Positions 23,201-33,800 of a stretch of 64,000 nt of DNA are shown in pieces (position 1 is the first letter of the stretch; each line of letters opens with the position of its first letter). The translations under genes and the position numbers were made by a program. Where the stretch lies: NCBI RefSeq assembly GCF_023856365.1, contig NC_064535.1, positions 17,557,863 through 17,621,862 on the forward strand, written 5' to 3'. The DNA comes from Brienomyrus brachyistius (lineage: Eukaryota; Chordata; Actinopteri; Osteoglossiformes; Mormyridae). Under the pieces are notes generated by a model, which was given only the letters and a program-made list of their open reading frames with translations, was not told the origin of the DNA and ran no database searches.

Positions 23201-25279
23201 TCCACTGATCGATGCAGTTCTGCTTTATTCATTTTGTTCCTGCGACACCGTGCTGAATCAGGGCCTCATGCCCAGGTGCTCAGGCCTTTAATAATCATGA
23301 TCTAGTTTTGGTGTCAAACTCTTAGGAAATAGGTAACGGGGAGTAACCTGGCCATCAGCCAGTGCCTGGCTAGGTGACCGCTAATTCGCCCTGCTAATGG
23401 CTATTCGCTCTCTCTGCTCCATACCCTCCTCCCACCACCAACCCACCCCGTTTCCTGGGTAACAGGTGACCCCCCCTCTGACCCTGTTAAGAGGTATAGA
23501 ATTGATGGCGAGATGGGAGGGCAGGCCTGTACGCAGAAGGGCGGATATTAAAGGTGCGAAATGCAGCACAGAACCTTCCCGAGCTCTCCTCTAAATGGAC
23601 CCCCCCCCCCCCCAGCTCCAGTGAGATTTAAAGCCGCTAATTATATTTGTCCTGTTGCTTTTTGCTGGTGTCAGACTGTGGTTATCTTATGGGCTTAAAA
23701 GTGCATCCAAGTGGAAAATAAGGCTTATTAGGAGTGTCAGAATCATCCGTAAGCGTCCAGTCTTTAGAGATTCTGTTAAAAGCATAGCAGGCCATGAAAT
23801 GTGTATGGAGGAGTCTGTCAGAGGGTTGCTTTCTATCCCCCCCATGATGGCACATCTGTGGGTGGCTTCAGAAGCCGTCGTCCGTGGCACCATGGCCCGT
23901 CTGACACTGCTGCCTGTGGTCTCTTGCAGCTGCCAGGCGAGCTGCAGGACATGGTGAATAAGCACATGAAGAGCAACCTGCCTCAGCGGGGGGGCCAGAT
24001 CCCGGACGCCGACTCGCTGAGCCTAACGCCCGCAGATGTGGTGCCCACCTCTGTCATTGCCCGTGTGCTGGAGAAGCCCGAACCACTTCTGCTGAACTCT
24101 GTCCAGTCCGGCAGCAGTATGGGCCGGCCCGTGGCGGAGGATGTGTTCGTGCATGTGGATATGACGGGCCCCCAAATGGAGGGGGCCCTGGGCCCTGGAC
24201 GCTCCCTGGAGCAGCAGCCTCAGCAGCAGAATGGAACGTGCCACAGCCAGGGCAGCCTGGATGGGGAAGACGGGGGTGGTGGTGGGGCGGCAGCAGCCCC
24301 CTCGTTTGAGAAGCTGAACCCATACCCCACCCCCCCGCCACCCCACCCCCTCTATCCAGGCCGCAAGGTGATCGAGTTCACATCCGACGACAAGGTGAAG
24401 ATCCCCAAGAATAGCCCGCTGCCCAACTGCACATACGCCACGCGGCAGGCCATCTCATTGAGCCTGGTGCAGACCGACGACGAGGCTGATGGTGGCTGGC
24501 GCTCCGGGGCCTCATCCTCCTCTGGTGGCCACCCACGCCGACAGGCTGGACCCGACACGCCGGATGCCCTGTCAGGCCGCTCCAGCCCACTGGGCAGCCC
24601 CACCCCGGTCCCTGGTGCCTTCGGCAGCTCCGCCAGCTCTGAGGAGGATCTTCTGGCCAACTGGCAGCGCATGTTTGTGGAGAAGATGGCTCCATCCTCA
24701 GAGGGCAGCCTGGTGAACCGTACCTCATTTAGTAGCGAGACCGCCATGGAGCTCGAGAGGAGCCGCGATGGCAGGACGGGCAGGACTGAGGCGGCCCGGC
24801 GGGGTACCTACTCGGACGGCGAGGAGTCGGCGGTGCGGAGCTGGACGGCCAGCCGAGAGTCGAGTGTGGAAGCGGACAGTGGGACAGAGCCTCGTGTCAG
24901 GAGGGGCCAATATGGAGCGGAGTTCTCCAAGGAGGAGAGTCAGAGGCTGTTGATGAGCCTGGAGCCTGTCGAGGATGGAGACAGCGCCAACGTGCCCGAT
25001 GAAGCAGCATGTTCCCGAAGGGGGGGTAGCCCCGACACCCGCAGGATGGAGTATGCAGAATGCGGCTCGGGGGGCAGCTCGGCAGAGGAGCGCGACATCC
25101 TGCCCCAGGACCTGCCTGTCATCTCGCCCCGGGGCCTGGCCGCACTGGAAGACCACATGGAGAATGCACCGGCCCACCTCAGCAGGCCTGGCAAGAGCCC
25201 TAAGAGGATGGGCGTCCACCACCTGCATCGCAAGGACAGCCTGACACGCGCCCAGGAGCATGGCACCCTGCTAGACTGA
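14213..25279 (+). CDS. tjap1: Tight junction-associated protein 1 (TJAP1/PILT)
   Basis: TJAP1 is a coiled-coil cytoplasmic protein of tight junctions and the trans-Golgi that is known to bind the scaffold DLG1. Exons: 14213-14387 (start codon 14243), 16156-16184, 17384-17545, 19069-19135, 21581-21688, 21868-21951 and 23930-25279 (stop TGA). The N-terminus MTSAAPARKPYRKAPPQHRE, the coiled coil (LQQQNEELRRRL, LQNSYTASQRTNQDLEEKLH, EIVELTNKLLDAKNTIDKLE, NLAVQLLKCNKSHFRNHKFA) and the C-terminus SPKRMGVHHLHRKDSLT are near-identical to vertebrate TJAP1. The last exon (450 codons) encodes the Ser/Pro-rich tail with VVPTSVIARVLEKPE and EKLNPYPTPPPPHPLYPG. The predicted length of about 647 residues exceeds human TJAP1 (about 557). 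Oddity: exon 1 ends in phase 1 but exon 2 begins in phase 0, so a small exon (3n+2), another donor, or a C-run length error in exon 1 (14366-14374) is needed. All later junctions agree. Confidence 0.93.
14440..15390 (+). other. Coding-like but broken sequence in tjap1 intron 1
   Basis: Three neighbouring stretches are open in different frames with protein-like composition. Around 14440-14640 one includes KHLGTQADFDIISSSWSLES. Around 14690-14830 another includes FFLKRSLVFKEKDEVLVADT. Around 14930-15380 a third contains glycine/serine-rich sequence with one apparent frame change near 15122. I do not recognise a family. It could be a decayed pseudogene, retrocopy fragment or chance. Nothing links it to the tjap1 protein. 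Confidence 0.25.
15482..15500 (+). repeat. Poly-C tract
   Basis: A run of about 19 C in tjap1 intron 1. Similar C runs occur at about 21486-21502, 23598-23614 and 25627-25639. They are length-unstable and have no coding effect where they lie in introns or UTR. Confidence 0.85.
18697..18915 (+). mobile_element. tRNA-derived SINE, second family
   Basis: An A-box-like start (ggtggcttaaaggttaggga) and a B box (gctggtttgaatcccc) are followed by gagcaaggtatcatctccat, gtcctcctcgggcactgaat and a tail ending ttcgttgttgtatgctgtgt. It is inserted in the tjap1 intron between 17545 and 19069. It differs in body and tail from the family at 31949. Confidence 0.7.
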
Positions 25280-27939
25280 GGGGGGGAGGGGGGATCTCCT
25301 CTCTTATCTTACAGACATGGCTCCAGTTTCCTCCAGAAGGGGAGTTCCTGTATCTGGCACCATCTTCCTTAAGAGCCCCCCCTCCCTGGCAGAGATACAT
25401 ATAACTAACTAGGTAACTAGGAAACTCAAATTGATTTACTGTCCAGAATCTGAATACCCTCCCCAGCCAGCGTGACCCAAATGGAGAGACATGCCCTACC
25501 TCACAGGGGAGCTTTTCTCTGAACCCACATCTCTGGTACTGTGGCAACCAGCCGCCCGCTATTATGTGGAATGGTCTGAGGTCCCAGTGTCCCACTCAGT
25601 CACTCACAGTGCCTAACCGCGACCCTCCCCCCCCCCCCAGCATTGAGTCGCCCCTCTGGCCATTTCTCTGCTGCAGCACTTTTGCTCCTCCTGGTCTTGC
25701 TCCCATTCCTGGCCCCCGGTGCAGTGGCCTCTACACTCCCTGTGGGCTTTAGGACACCGCTTCCTGTCTGCTGGCTAGAGGAGGAGGGACAAATCAGTGT
25801 TATCAGGAGGCTTAAAACGGCTAGACTGCCAGCAGCGTTAGCAACATTAGCTTGATCTGTGACGTTTTGGCCAACTCAGGCCATGTAGGAACAGGGCTGT
25901 GGAGTTAGCCATTAGTGGTGAATCAGTATGATCTTTTCCCCTAGGTGGGTCACGGCTATGTTCTGTCATTCTCCATGAAACATGGCCACCTGAGTCTTGA
26001 GGAGTCTTGCATCCTTCGCTGAGAGCAAAGGTCACACCCCCGGCATCAGCTGCCTTCACTTCAGAAATGCACCACTAACACCATCTGCACCAAGTCCGCC
26101 AGCATGCAGACCATAGTCCAGATTGGTATAATAATGTAAACCAAAGCTTCAGGCTGCTGGCTTGGCTCACTGGCGGTGCTCAGACTTTCCCGAAAGGCAC
26201 CACACAAATCTGTAGTGCCCTGTTGTGTATTGATGACCAGACGAGACTAACTGTCCCTCCCCCGGGTGACCAGTGTGCGGTTGGCTTACCCAGCATCATT
26301 CACCACTGCCCTTCATCTGTCTTGCCACATGGAGGGAGGCGGCCTTCCCCGGCAGGCTCCTGTCTGCCCCCAGCTGCTCAGGGCCTCCCCGCCTGCGTAT
26401 TCCGCCCGCCATTAAGGAAAGCTCTGTCTGTCAGGCCACACGCACACAGCACGGACACCACGCAAATCTCATCATTTCAGATGAAACCCGCGCCTAGGAA
26501 TGTAAACGCTCCTGTAGCCTCCGCCCAGCTCCATCGCTCCCACCTACACCAGGCTCACTTTTATTTTTGTTTTTTGTTTGAGTTTGATGTCTTGCTGTAG
26601 TGAAAAAGGAAGTGTTGTGTTAGTGCTTTTTGAAGTTTATGTTTTGAGGTTCGTTTGCCATGTTTGCCATCCCACTCTGCTGTCTATCTCAGTGCTGTTG
26701 TCACCTCTGGCGCCGACGTTCGTTGGGGTGACCGGGGATGTGGGATGATTTCAGTTTCACCAGTGTTTTTTTTCCCCCGAGGGTAAGTGTTTTTCAATCA
26801 TGATGCCTTTAATTGAAGTAGACACACTCCAGCTGTGTGCTTGATGCTCACTGGCTCAGTATCCTGCTGAATGGATGTGTGATATCACTATGTATGTCTG
26901 CTGCCGGGACACAGGACCCAGATTCCCCTGTGGCTTCTCACAGAAACACACACATCAGGCTGCTCCTCTCAAAAAGCACCATGGTCCCTGAATTCCCCCC
27001 AGAGACTCTCTCCATTAGCCCCCCGGTTTCAATAATTCACCGGCTTCTGCAGCCTGAGGGGCCAGATCACTCCCGCCCGCCCCATTCTTTTTTTAGCTTG
27101 TAGTGTATTGATTTTTTTTCCCACTTCAAATAAAATGCTATTAATATAAGCTCATAATTAATAGTTCTAACAGACCTTTCTAATAAATAATGTAGATTTT
27201 TTATTTGGCTCTAAATTAGGCTGCTGATGGCAGGAAGAAGGAATCATTCATCACCGTCCCACACGTGAAATTGGCGCTTTTAAATACTTAATGCCGTAAG
27301 ATGTTCTGGAAATAGAGCTCGCTTTGTTCCATGTGGATCCCGACTGCCATTTCCTCTCATCCACCTGCAAGAGCCACGTGTTCAGCGGTGAGGCCCTGTC
27401 ACAGTGTGGTCTGCCTGTTCCAAACCAAGGTCACCTTCTCCATCCTTCCCCAGAGATGAGGGGCCGCTTTGGCCCTGGAGGTGCCATTGCACGCCGCACT
27501 TGATTCACAGTGAGGCTCTGAGACACCATCAGAAATCATCCACAGTGATACTGGGCTGTATGTGCACCGATAGTGTGGGGGGGGGGGCAGTGAGAGGCTG
27601 ACCTCATCCCTTGTTCTGAAAACAGCCCCCTTTCACATTGAGCTCACCTTGCAATCCAAACCCCTGTGTCCCAGTGTGTGTTTGCAAACCGATAAGCTTA
27701 TAGTCAGGAACGACTGGCGATGTGCAATCTCCATACTCTGAATGTGTTTGCAGCTCCATTTCCTTCATTTACTGGGTATACGTGATGTCATTTCAATAAT
27801 TTGTTTTCTTTTTTCTCTTTATAAGGTGTTCCTTGGTGTGAAAATATCCATTAGTGTTTTTTGGTGAATCTATTGTGTTTTTCGATCTCTGAGCACATTT
27901 TTCAAAGCTGACTACAGCTTCAGGTGAGCTCCTCATGAG

Positions 27940-28013
27940 GTGTGCGCGCGCGCGCGCGTGTGTGTGCGTGCGCGTGTGTGTGCGCGTGTGTGTGTGCGCG
28001 TGTGTGTGTGTGC

Positions 28014-28044
<31 letters not shown>
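27940..28044 (+). repeat. (GT)n/(GC)n compound microsatellite
   Basis: About 105 bp of alternating purine-pyrimidine sequence: gcgcgcgc at the left, then gt repeats with interspersed gcgc. This composition favours Z-DNA and length polymorphism. It lies in the presumed tjap1 3' UTR. Confidence 0.9.
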
Positions 28045-28045
<1 letters not shown>

Positions 28046-28458
28046 ATGCGTACGATGGTGTCTCCATGGTACTCAGCGCTGACCCTTGTAAGTAAGGGGT
28101 AGAGTATGTCTATGCTCCATCCTCCTTCCTGTGGGCCCGGGCACACGCACGCTCCATGCCCGCTGGTGTGCTGTGACTGTTACCATGGAGACATGGTGCT
28201 GTCATGTACTGGGAGGGAGAGGTGGCTTTTGTTTTGGTCAATGTCTGTCTCCTTCCGTCCATACATACTGTCCTGTTTCCATGGCAGTCATGCAGTCCTT
28301 AGATTCCCTCCCAGTCTCCATGATTTTGTAGCTGCACCGTGTGATTTTTATTTCTTCCCTGTACAAACTGAATACTAAAAAAATACAAAAAAAGACTGTT
28401 AAACCTGTACTAATCTTATTTTCTGAATTTGTAAACCAAGGATGTATATTTTAAAACA

Positions 28459-28464
28459 AATAAA
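28459..28464 (+). terminator. Polyadenylation signal AATAAA, tjap1
   Basis: A canonical hexamer in the sequence acaaataaaactatttt, about 3.18 kb after the stop codon. It is the best placed plus-strand signal before intergenic repeat sequence begins. Confidence 0.55.
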
Positions 28465-28689
28465 ACTATTTTAAATGTAACAGTCGTCATACCCATGGGT
28501 TTTCTCTACATTCTTCATTCTTGATGTTGACAAACGAAACATTCATCATAGTCAGGTGTTTTAATTTTTTACTTTTTCAATTGAACTATGTGTTTTATTA
28601 AAAGAGACAGGGGGCCTATGGATCTATGTATTAGCTGTTCAGATGCCCCCTGGTGGGAATAGGGTGGAAGTGAAGTCCTTAAAGGGCTG

Positions 28690-29200
28690 GGTTACTCCAC
28701 AACTGAAAATATGTTTGAGAGGCTTTAGTGATATCTAGACATCTAGGTTGTTCTGCTGCAAGTGCTATAGTTTTGCAGCTATGGGCCGTAGAAATGTTGG
28801 TCTTCTTTTGAATATAATGGCACTGAATGGTGTTCTTTCTGCGCTGTTTAAATAACTAAAAATATATTTGAAAAAAATCAACAACAATGTCTCTGACTAG
28901 AAATCATGACCTGGTCACTCATAATAATCGAAAAGCACCAATTGTATCATTGCACAGAAGGTATCACTGGGGAGCTCGTGTTTGTGTCTTCTGTGTAGGA
29001 ATACGATTGGTGTGTGGAGTTTAATAGAAGAAAATGGTTTCTATACTAAACTGCTCATTACAAAGTCTGTGCTTTAATCACCACATAAATAATGCCATTC
29101 AGCGCCATTATTTTCACAAGAACACCAACATTTCTATGGCAGATATCTCCAAAACTAGGCAGCTCCCAGTAGAACAACCTGTGTGTCACACTGCTGTAAG
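28690..29200. mobile_element. Palindromic MITE
   Basis: The left arm (about 28745-28840) contains aggttgttctgctgcaagtg, then gtagaaatgttggtcttctt and aatggcactgaatggtg. The right arm (about 29070-29190), read in reverse complement, gives aggttgttctactgggag, then catagaaatgttggtgttct and aatggcgctgaatggc. These are long imperfect inverted arms around an A/T-rich centre with no coding capacity. It lies between tjap1 and lrrc73. Confidence 0.7.
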
Positions 29201-30590
29201 CTGCAGCTCGACCTCCTATTGTCTGCTGACAGTTTGCCTCCTTTGTTCAGCCAGATGAAAACCTAGTTTATTGGGCCCGACCCTTCATTTGTGCCTTGAC
29301 ATGCTACAGCCAACCTTAACCCCACCTGCTGCAACTGAAAGCCATATTCTCCCTTCCTCCTGTGGGGTAAAGGAACTGAGCAAATTGATTATGCGAGGTG
29401 AGGACGCCTCGTAGCAGCAGAAACATTGATCTGATATGTGTTATTAATTATACGCAATGTCTGCTGAATGGTTTCTGCTTTCCTATGACTGGTGGTGTTC
29501 GTGGCGGTTTGGTGGGATGCTGGAACATGTTACGCAGCTGCTGACTGCAGGAGGGGTCACAACATCCATTTTGGTAAAAAAAAAAAAAAATGTCATCCAG
29601 CAGGGGGATGAAGTTTTACTAAGATGCTGAGTATGAATGTGAGGGAGGTACAGCCGATATGCTTTGCTCGCCCCTCACTTGTGTGGCTACTGCTCTAGTC
29701 CAGGGTACCTGCACACTGAAGTGCTCTCTGGAGCTAATTATGCAGATTAGACAAATTCAGACCTCTCTCTCTCTGTAGCGAGGTCTCCGTCAGTTTAATG
29801 AGAACCCTTCATAAGGTTTAGGCTATCAAGACCAGCACGGTGAACTGTTAACTGCTGCAGCAGCACCCCCTAGAGGCAAGTTGGGCCAACTGTCCCACTC
29901 AAAACTTTCGGGACCATGGTCTGTTTGACTTTGGCTGGCTGACATACTCTGGCTAAATGGAATAGAACTTTCTGGGTCCCTTTTTCCAGAGCTACTGAAA
30001 TGTGTGAAATGTATGCTTTTTAGCAAAAAGCTTCAAAAGGAAAAAAATTGTGGAAAAAATCTACTTTGCAGAGAAACTTGATGGGAAGTTGCGCTGCTGC
30101 GTTGTCATGGCAGTGGCTCATGGTTACCAGGCTCATGGTTACCAGGCTCATGGTTACCAGGCTTCCTGGTGACTGTGCCTGACTTATTTTTGAGTTGGCC
30201 GCTGGCTAATGTTTCTCCAGAACGGGTCCATCCCTGGTTCACTCCGCTGTTATTACTAAGATCATTGGTAGGTGTGACCCTGGATTGTATCTCGTGATTT
30301 TCCAACTTGGTTAATTATGGCTGCTTGCCATCATATTACTGAGGCAATATTAAACATATGGATGGCTAAAGCTGCGTGGACTCCTGCCCAGTTCTGACGG
30401 TTGTCGCTGATGGGTTCAAAGGACAAAACTCTGTGGCTCAAGTGCACTTTCTCCACTTACTTGAGCTACTGCGCTTGTCAGTTACTTTATTTCCAGTGCC
30501 CCCTGGTGTTGAAATAAAATTTTTCCCACATTTCTGTTAAGTAAATCGGCAATTACTCTTACTCTTACACATTAATTGAGAACTAAATAA
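29200..30590. other. tjap1-lrrc73 intergenic sequence
   Basis: Apart from a 15-bp triple repeat at 30115-30159 I see nothing here that I can name. The two genes point towards each other, so this is the gap between their 3' ends. Confidence 0.4.
30115..30159 (+). repeat. 15-bp tandem repeat, three units
   Basis: Three perfect tandem copies of ggctcatggttacca, followed by a diverging partial copy (ggcttcctggt). A short minisatellite. Confidence 0.9.
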
Positions 30591-30594
30591 GTGC

Positions 30595-30600
30595 TTTATT
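30595..30600 (-). terminator. Candidate polyadenylation signal, lrrc73
   Basis: TTTATT on the plus strand, AATAAA on the minus strand, about 240 bp after the lrrc73 stop codon. A second candidate lies at 30486-30491. Placement is by distance only. Confidence 0.35.
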
Positions 30601-30835
30601 CTGACATGGGACCATAACAGCCTTAATTAGGTGAGCTATCTGAGCATACATTTCAGCAGATATGTAAATTTTAAATTTCTAGTTATAAATACTGTACATC
30701 TTGAAAATAAATAGATTACGAAGTAGAGTAAGTCACTTGGTGTTCAAGGTTTGTGCCAGTTAGACAACTTCTATGTACAAGTGCTAAAGGTCATGCAAAG
30801 TGATTGGTTGCTCGCAGGCAGGTGACCTTGTGATG

Positions 30836-33800
30836 CTACATCTCCGTCTCTGCTAGCAGGCTGTCGCCCAGGCCGGAGGTAACCAGGACCATCTGGGAGC
30901 TGGAGTCTGGAGGGCAGAAACACCAGATGAGATGCATTCTGACTCTGCACTATGGATATGCATGGAGCATGGTGTTCCTTGTGAGCTATAGTGCATTTCA
31001 CCTTCTGTCATGGGGCAACCTCCCCGGATACTTATGGGCCGATTCCACCAGAGAGCCTGAGTTTGCTAAAATAAGCAGACACGTGTCCAGAAAGGCCACT
31101 GCCATCTGAGGTCAACTACAGTTGGCTTTGGAATAGCAGGGAGGACTTAAACTGGTAGCCAAGCGGAGAAGAGTACAACTGGCAGGCCATCAACGGGAAG
31201 CCTTATGAGGATGAAGAAGGGAAGGAAGACCTTAGGAATGTCTACTACCTTCTGATGACACCAACCCCCAGCCACTGCAGAAAGCGAGTGAGCTTGAGGA
31301 GACCCTAGATGCACTAATATTCTTGCTCTCTAATGAAATCCTTGATGAGGACTAGCAAAAAGATCCATGCACAGCCACAATCAATGCAGGTACCTGAGCT
31401 GTGTGATGCTAATACCCACCAGTAGGGGGCATTACTGGATTACAATTGGTTGCCGAATGGTGCGACTACAGAACTGAACTGCAGGGTTCCTTACTGCTGT
31501 GTGGGAGCCAGGTGGTCTTCTCCCTGGAAATTCCACCTACTCCCCGTGCCTCCCCTTCCTTGTCGTCGTCCTCCTCGCCCTCCGACAGCAGATCTGAGAT
31601 CTGCTGCTGCAGCTCGGGGCTGATGGCGTTCTCAGCCAGCACTAGCACCCGCAGACAGGTGGGGTAGTTCTCCACCATGTCCAGGAAGATCTACAGAGGC
31701 ACCGGGGCAACATCTGCAAGTTATCCATCCATCCATTTTCCAAACTGCTTATCCTACTGGCTCGCGGGGGGTCCGGAGCCTATCCGAGTTCCAGCTGACA
31801 GTCTCACCAGAGGCCGTGAGCATTTTAGTTGTGTGCAGCCAAAAGATCTCTTAAAAGTCTGGTGCTATATGATTTTTCTTACTGCACATATATCTTCTGT
31901 TTGTTCTCTTCTTGTTTTATGCATCTACTTTTTTTCCGGACATTATTAAGGGGGCAGCGTGTGGCTTAGTGGGCTAAGCCTGTGTCCTTGTAATCAGAAG
32001 GTTGTAGGTTCAAACCCAGCCTCAGCACATCTGCGGGTCCTTGAGCAAGACCCTTAACCCTCAGCTCCCTGGGCGCCACTACAGGTGGCAGCCCTTCACG
32101 GTCAACTTACTACACAAAGAGCAAGTTGAGGGAGGCGTAAAGATAATTTCCCTACATGGAAAATTGATAAAGTATCAATTATTATTATTGTGCTTTTAAA
32201 CTTATTTGTGCTATGGTTGCTCATCCACATTGTGTTCTGTTTTGAACTTTGCTTTGTTCTGCACTATATGTTTGTTTTTGAGAACTTTACATGCCTCGCA
32301 GCGGAAAACTTCCCCAGGATCAATATTTCTTGTATTACTCAGAGCTGAGTAGGTTCTAAATCCAGGTGATCAGCATAAATATATTCCCACTCTTTAAGAA
32401 ACACAGTGAACCAGAAACTCATTAAAGAAGCACCCAGTTCCCACTGCAAATCACTATGTTTTTACAGGAAATGAGATTGAGATCGGGGGTCAGTCTTGAC
32501 AAGAGGCACCCTGGCATAGTTAAAGTGTGCTTGGATCAGAGAGAGAGTTGTGTTTGACTTTGATGCAGTCGTCTTGAGCTCCCTTCTGCTCCCAGCTGTT
32601 CCCTCTCATTTATGCTTACATGAGATACCTCCTGCGGGAAAAGCTAATCACCTCCCTAATTGGGTTGTCAGGAAACACATTCAGTTCCTTATTTACCTAG
32701 ATGGTGAGTTAAGGGGACATGCTGCCACCTTGTGGTTGGTAATAAGATGTACATCATTCTGGGCCTATTATGCTCAGTTACTTCACAACGATTTGTTTTT
32801 CTATTCAAATAACTGTACAGATGGATATTTTGTTAAAAGTATATGGGTTAAATGCCTCACTAACAGGTTCCTCTGACAGTCTTTCATGTGATGCAAACCC
32901 ACAGTCCATGTCCCTAAACACCTCTCCATCGCTTTATTTGCGTAGGCTGGCATACACAAATGTATATAATTCTCCCAGCAGACTTAACAGTCTGCCTGCC
33001 ATCTAATTTCATGGCATGTCACAGCACCAGTGCTCTCCTTTATATGAAATGCACTAGAGCACTATGGGTACACAGTCACAATTTAAGTAATGTTTTTGCC
33101 TTTTAAGAGGTAGGACTGAACAAATTCATCCATTTTCCGGGGGCATTAGGATCCAGAGCCTATCCCAGAAGTTATGAGTGCAAGGCAAGGAATATCCTAG
33201 GACAGGGGACCAGCCCATCGCAGGGTGCACACACAGCATTCACACCTACGGACAACCTGGCAATTCCAGTTGACCTCTGCATGTTTTTGGACTGTGGGGA
33301 GAAACCAAATTATCTGGAGAACACCCCATGACAACGGAGAGAACATGCAAACGCCACACACGGAACCCAGGCAGGGACTGGAACCCGGATACCAGTGGTG
33401 TGAGGCAACAGCGTTAACCACTGCGCCACCATGGCACCCATAACAAAATCACATTGTCCTTTATAAATGTTTTTAATTAAGCATTATTTATTATTGTTGG
33501 GCACCATGACAGTAAAGTGTGAAATAAACATTCTGCTGATTATTCGCAAGACTGACCTGCGCAGACTGGTTCGTTAGACTGGTTCCCTCCAAGTCCAGCA
33601 CCTCCAGGGTCCTGCTGGATGCCACAGCCACCGCCAGCATCCCCGCGATCTGGTCTCCTGTCAACCAAGCAAATACAAAGGAACTCGCTGAAACGGTAGC
33701 ACATGATAACACGAATGAGCCTTTCGGTCAATAAGCCAAGAGACCTTTTTTTTCCCTTCGGGTGGGCAAGGTGGCCAAACATAATGCAGATCCGCATCTG

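Larger units (their letters stand above)
25280..28480 (+). other. Probable long 3' UTR of tjap1
   Basis: About 3.2 kb follows the stop codon without a recognisable gene. It ends in an A/T-rich block with a canonical AATAAA at 28459-28464. The block just before it (gtacaaactgaatactaaa and ttctgaatttgtaaacc) has the look of a vertebrate transcript end. A (GT/GC)n microsatellite lies inside it. Assignment as one continuous UTR is inference. Confidence 0.55.

Noticed and set aside
24023..25266. Several minus-strand frames up to 178 codons opposite the last tjap1 exon
   Set aside because: Antisense shadows of a long G/C-rich coding exon.
27793..28146. 117-codon frame rich in HT repeats
   Set aside because: Direct translation of a (GT)n/(GC)n microsatellite.
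30115..30159. CRISPR-like array
   Set aside because: Three contiguous 15-bp units without spacers in a vertebrate genome; a minisatellite.
31466..31494. Apparent lrrc73 C-terminus after exon 5
   Set aside because: It is an intron read-through past a consensus donor. The conserved tail is in exon 6.
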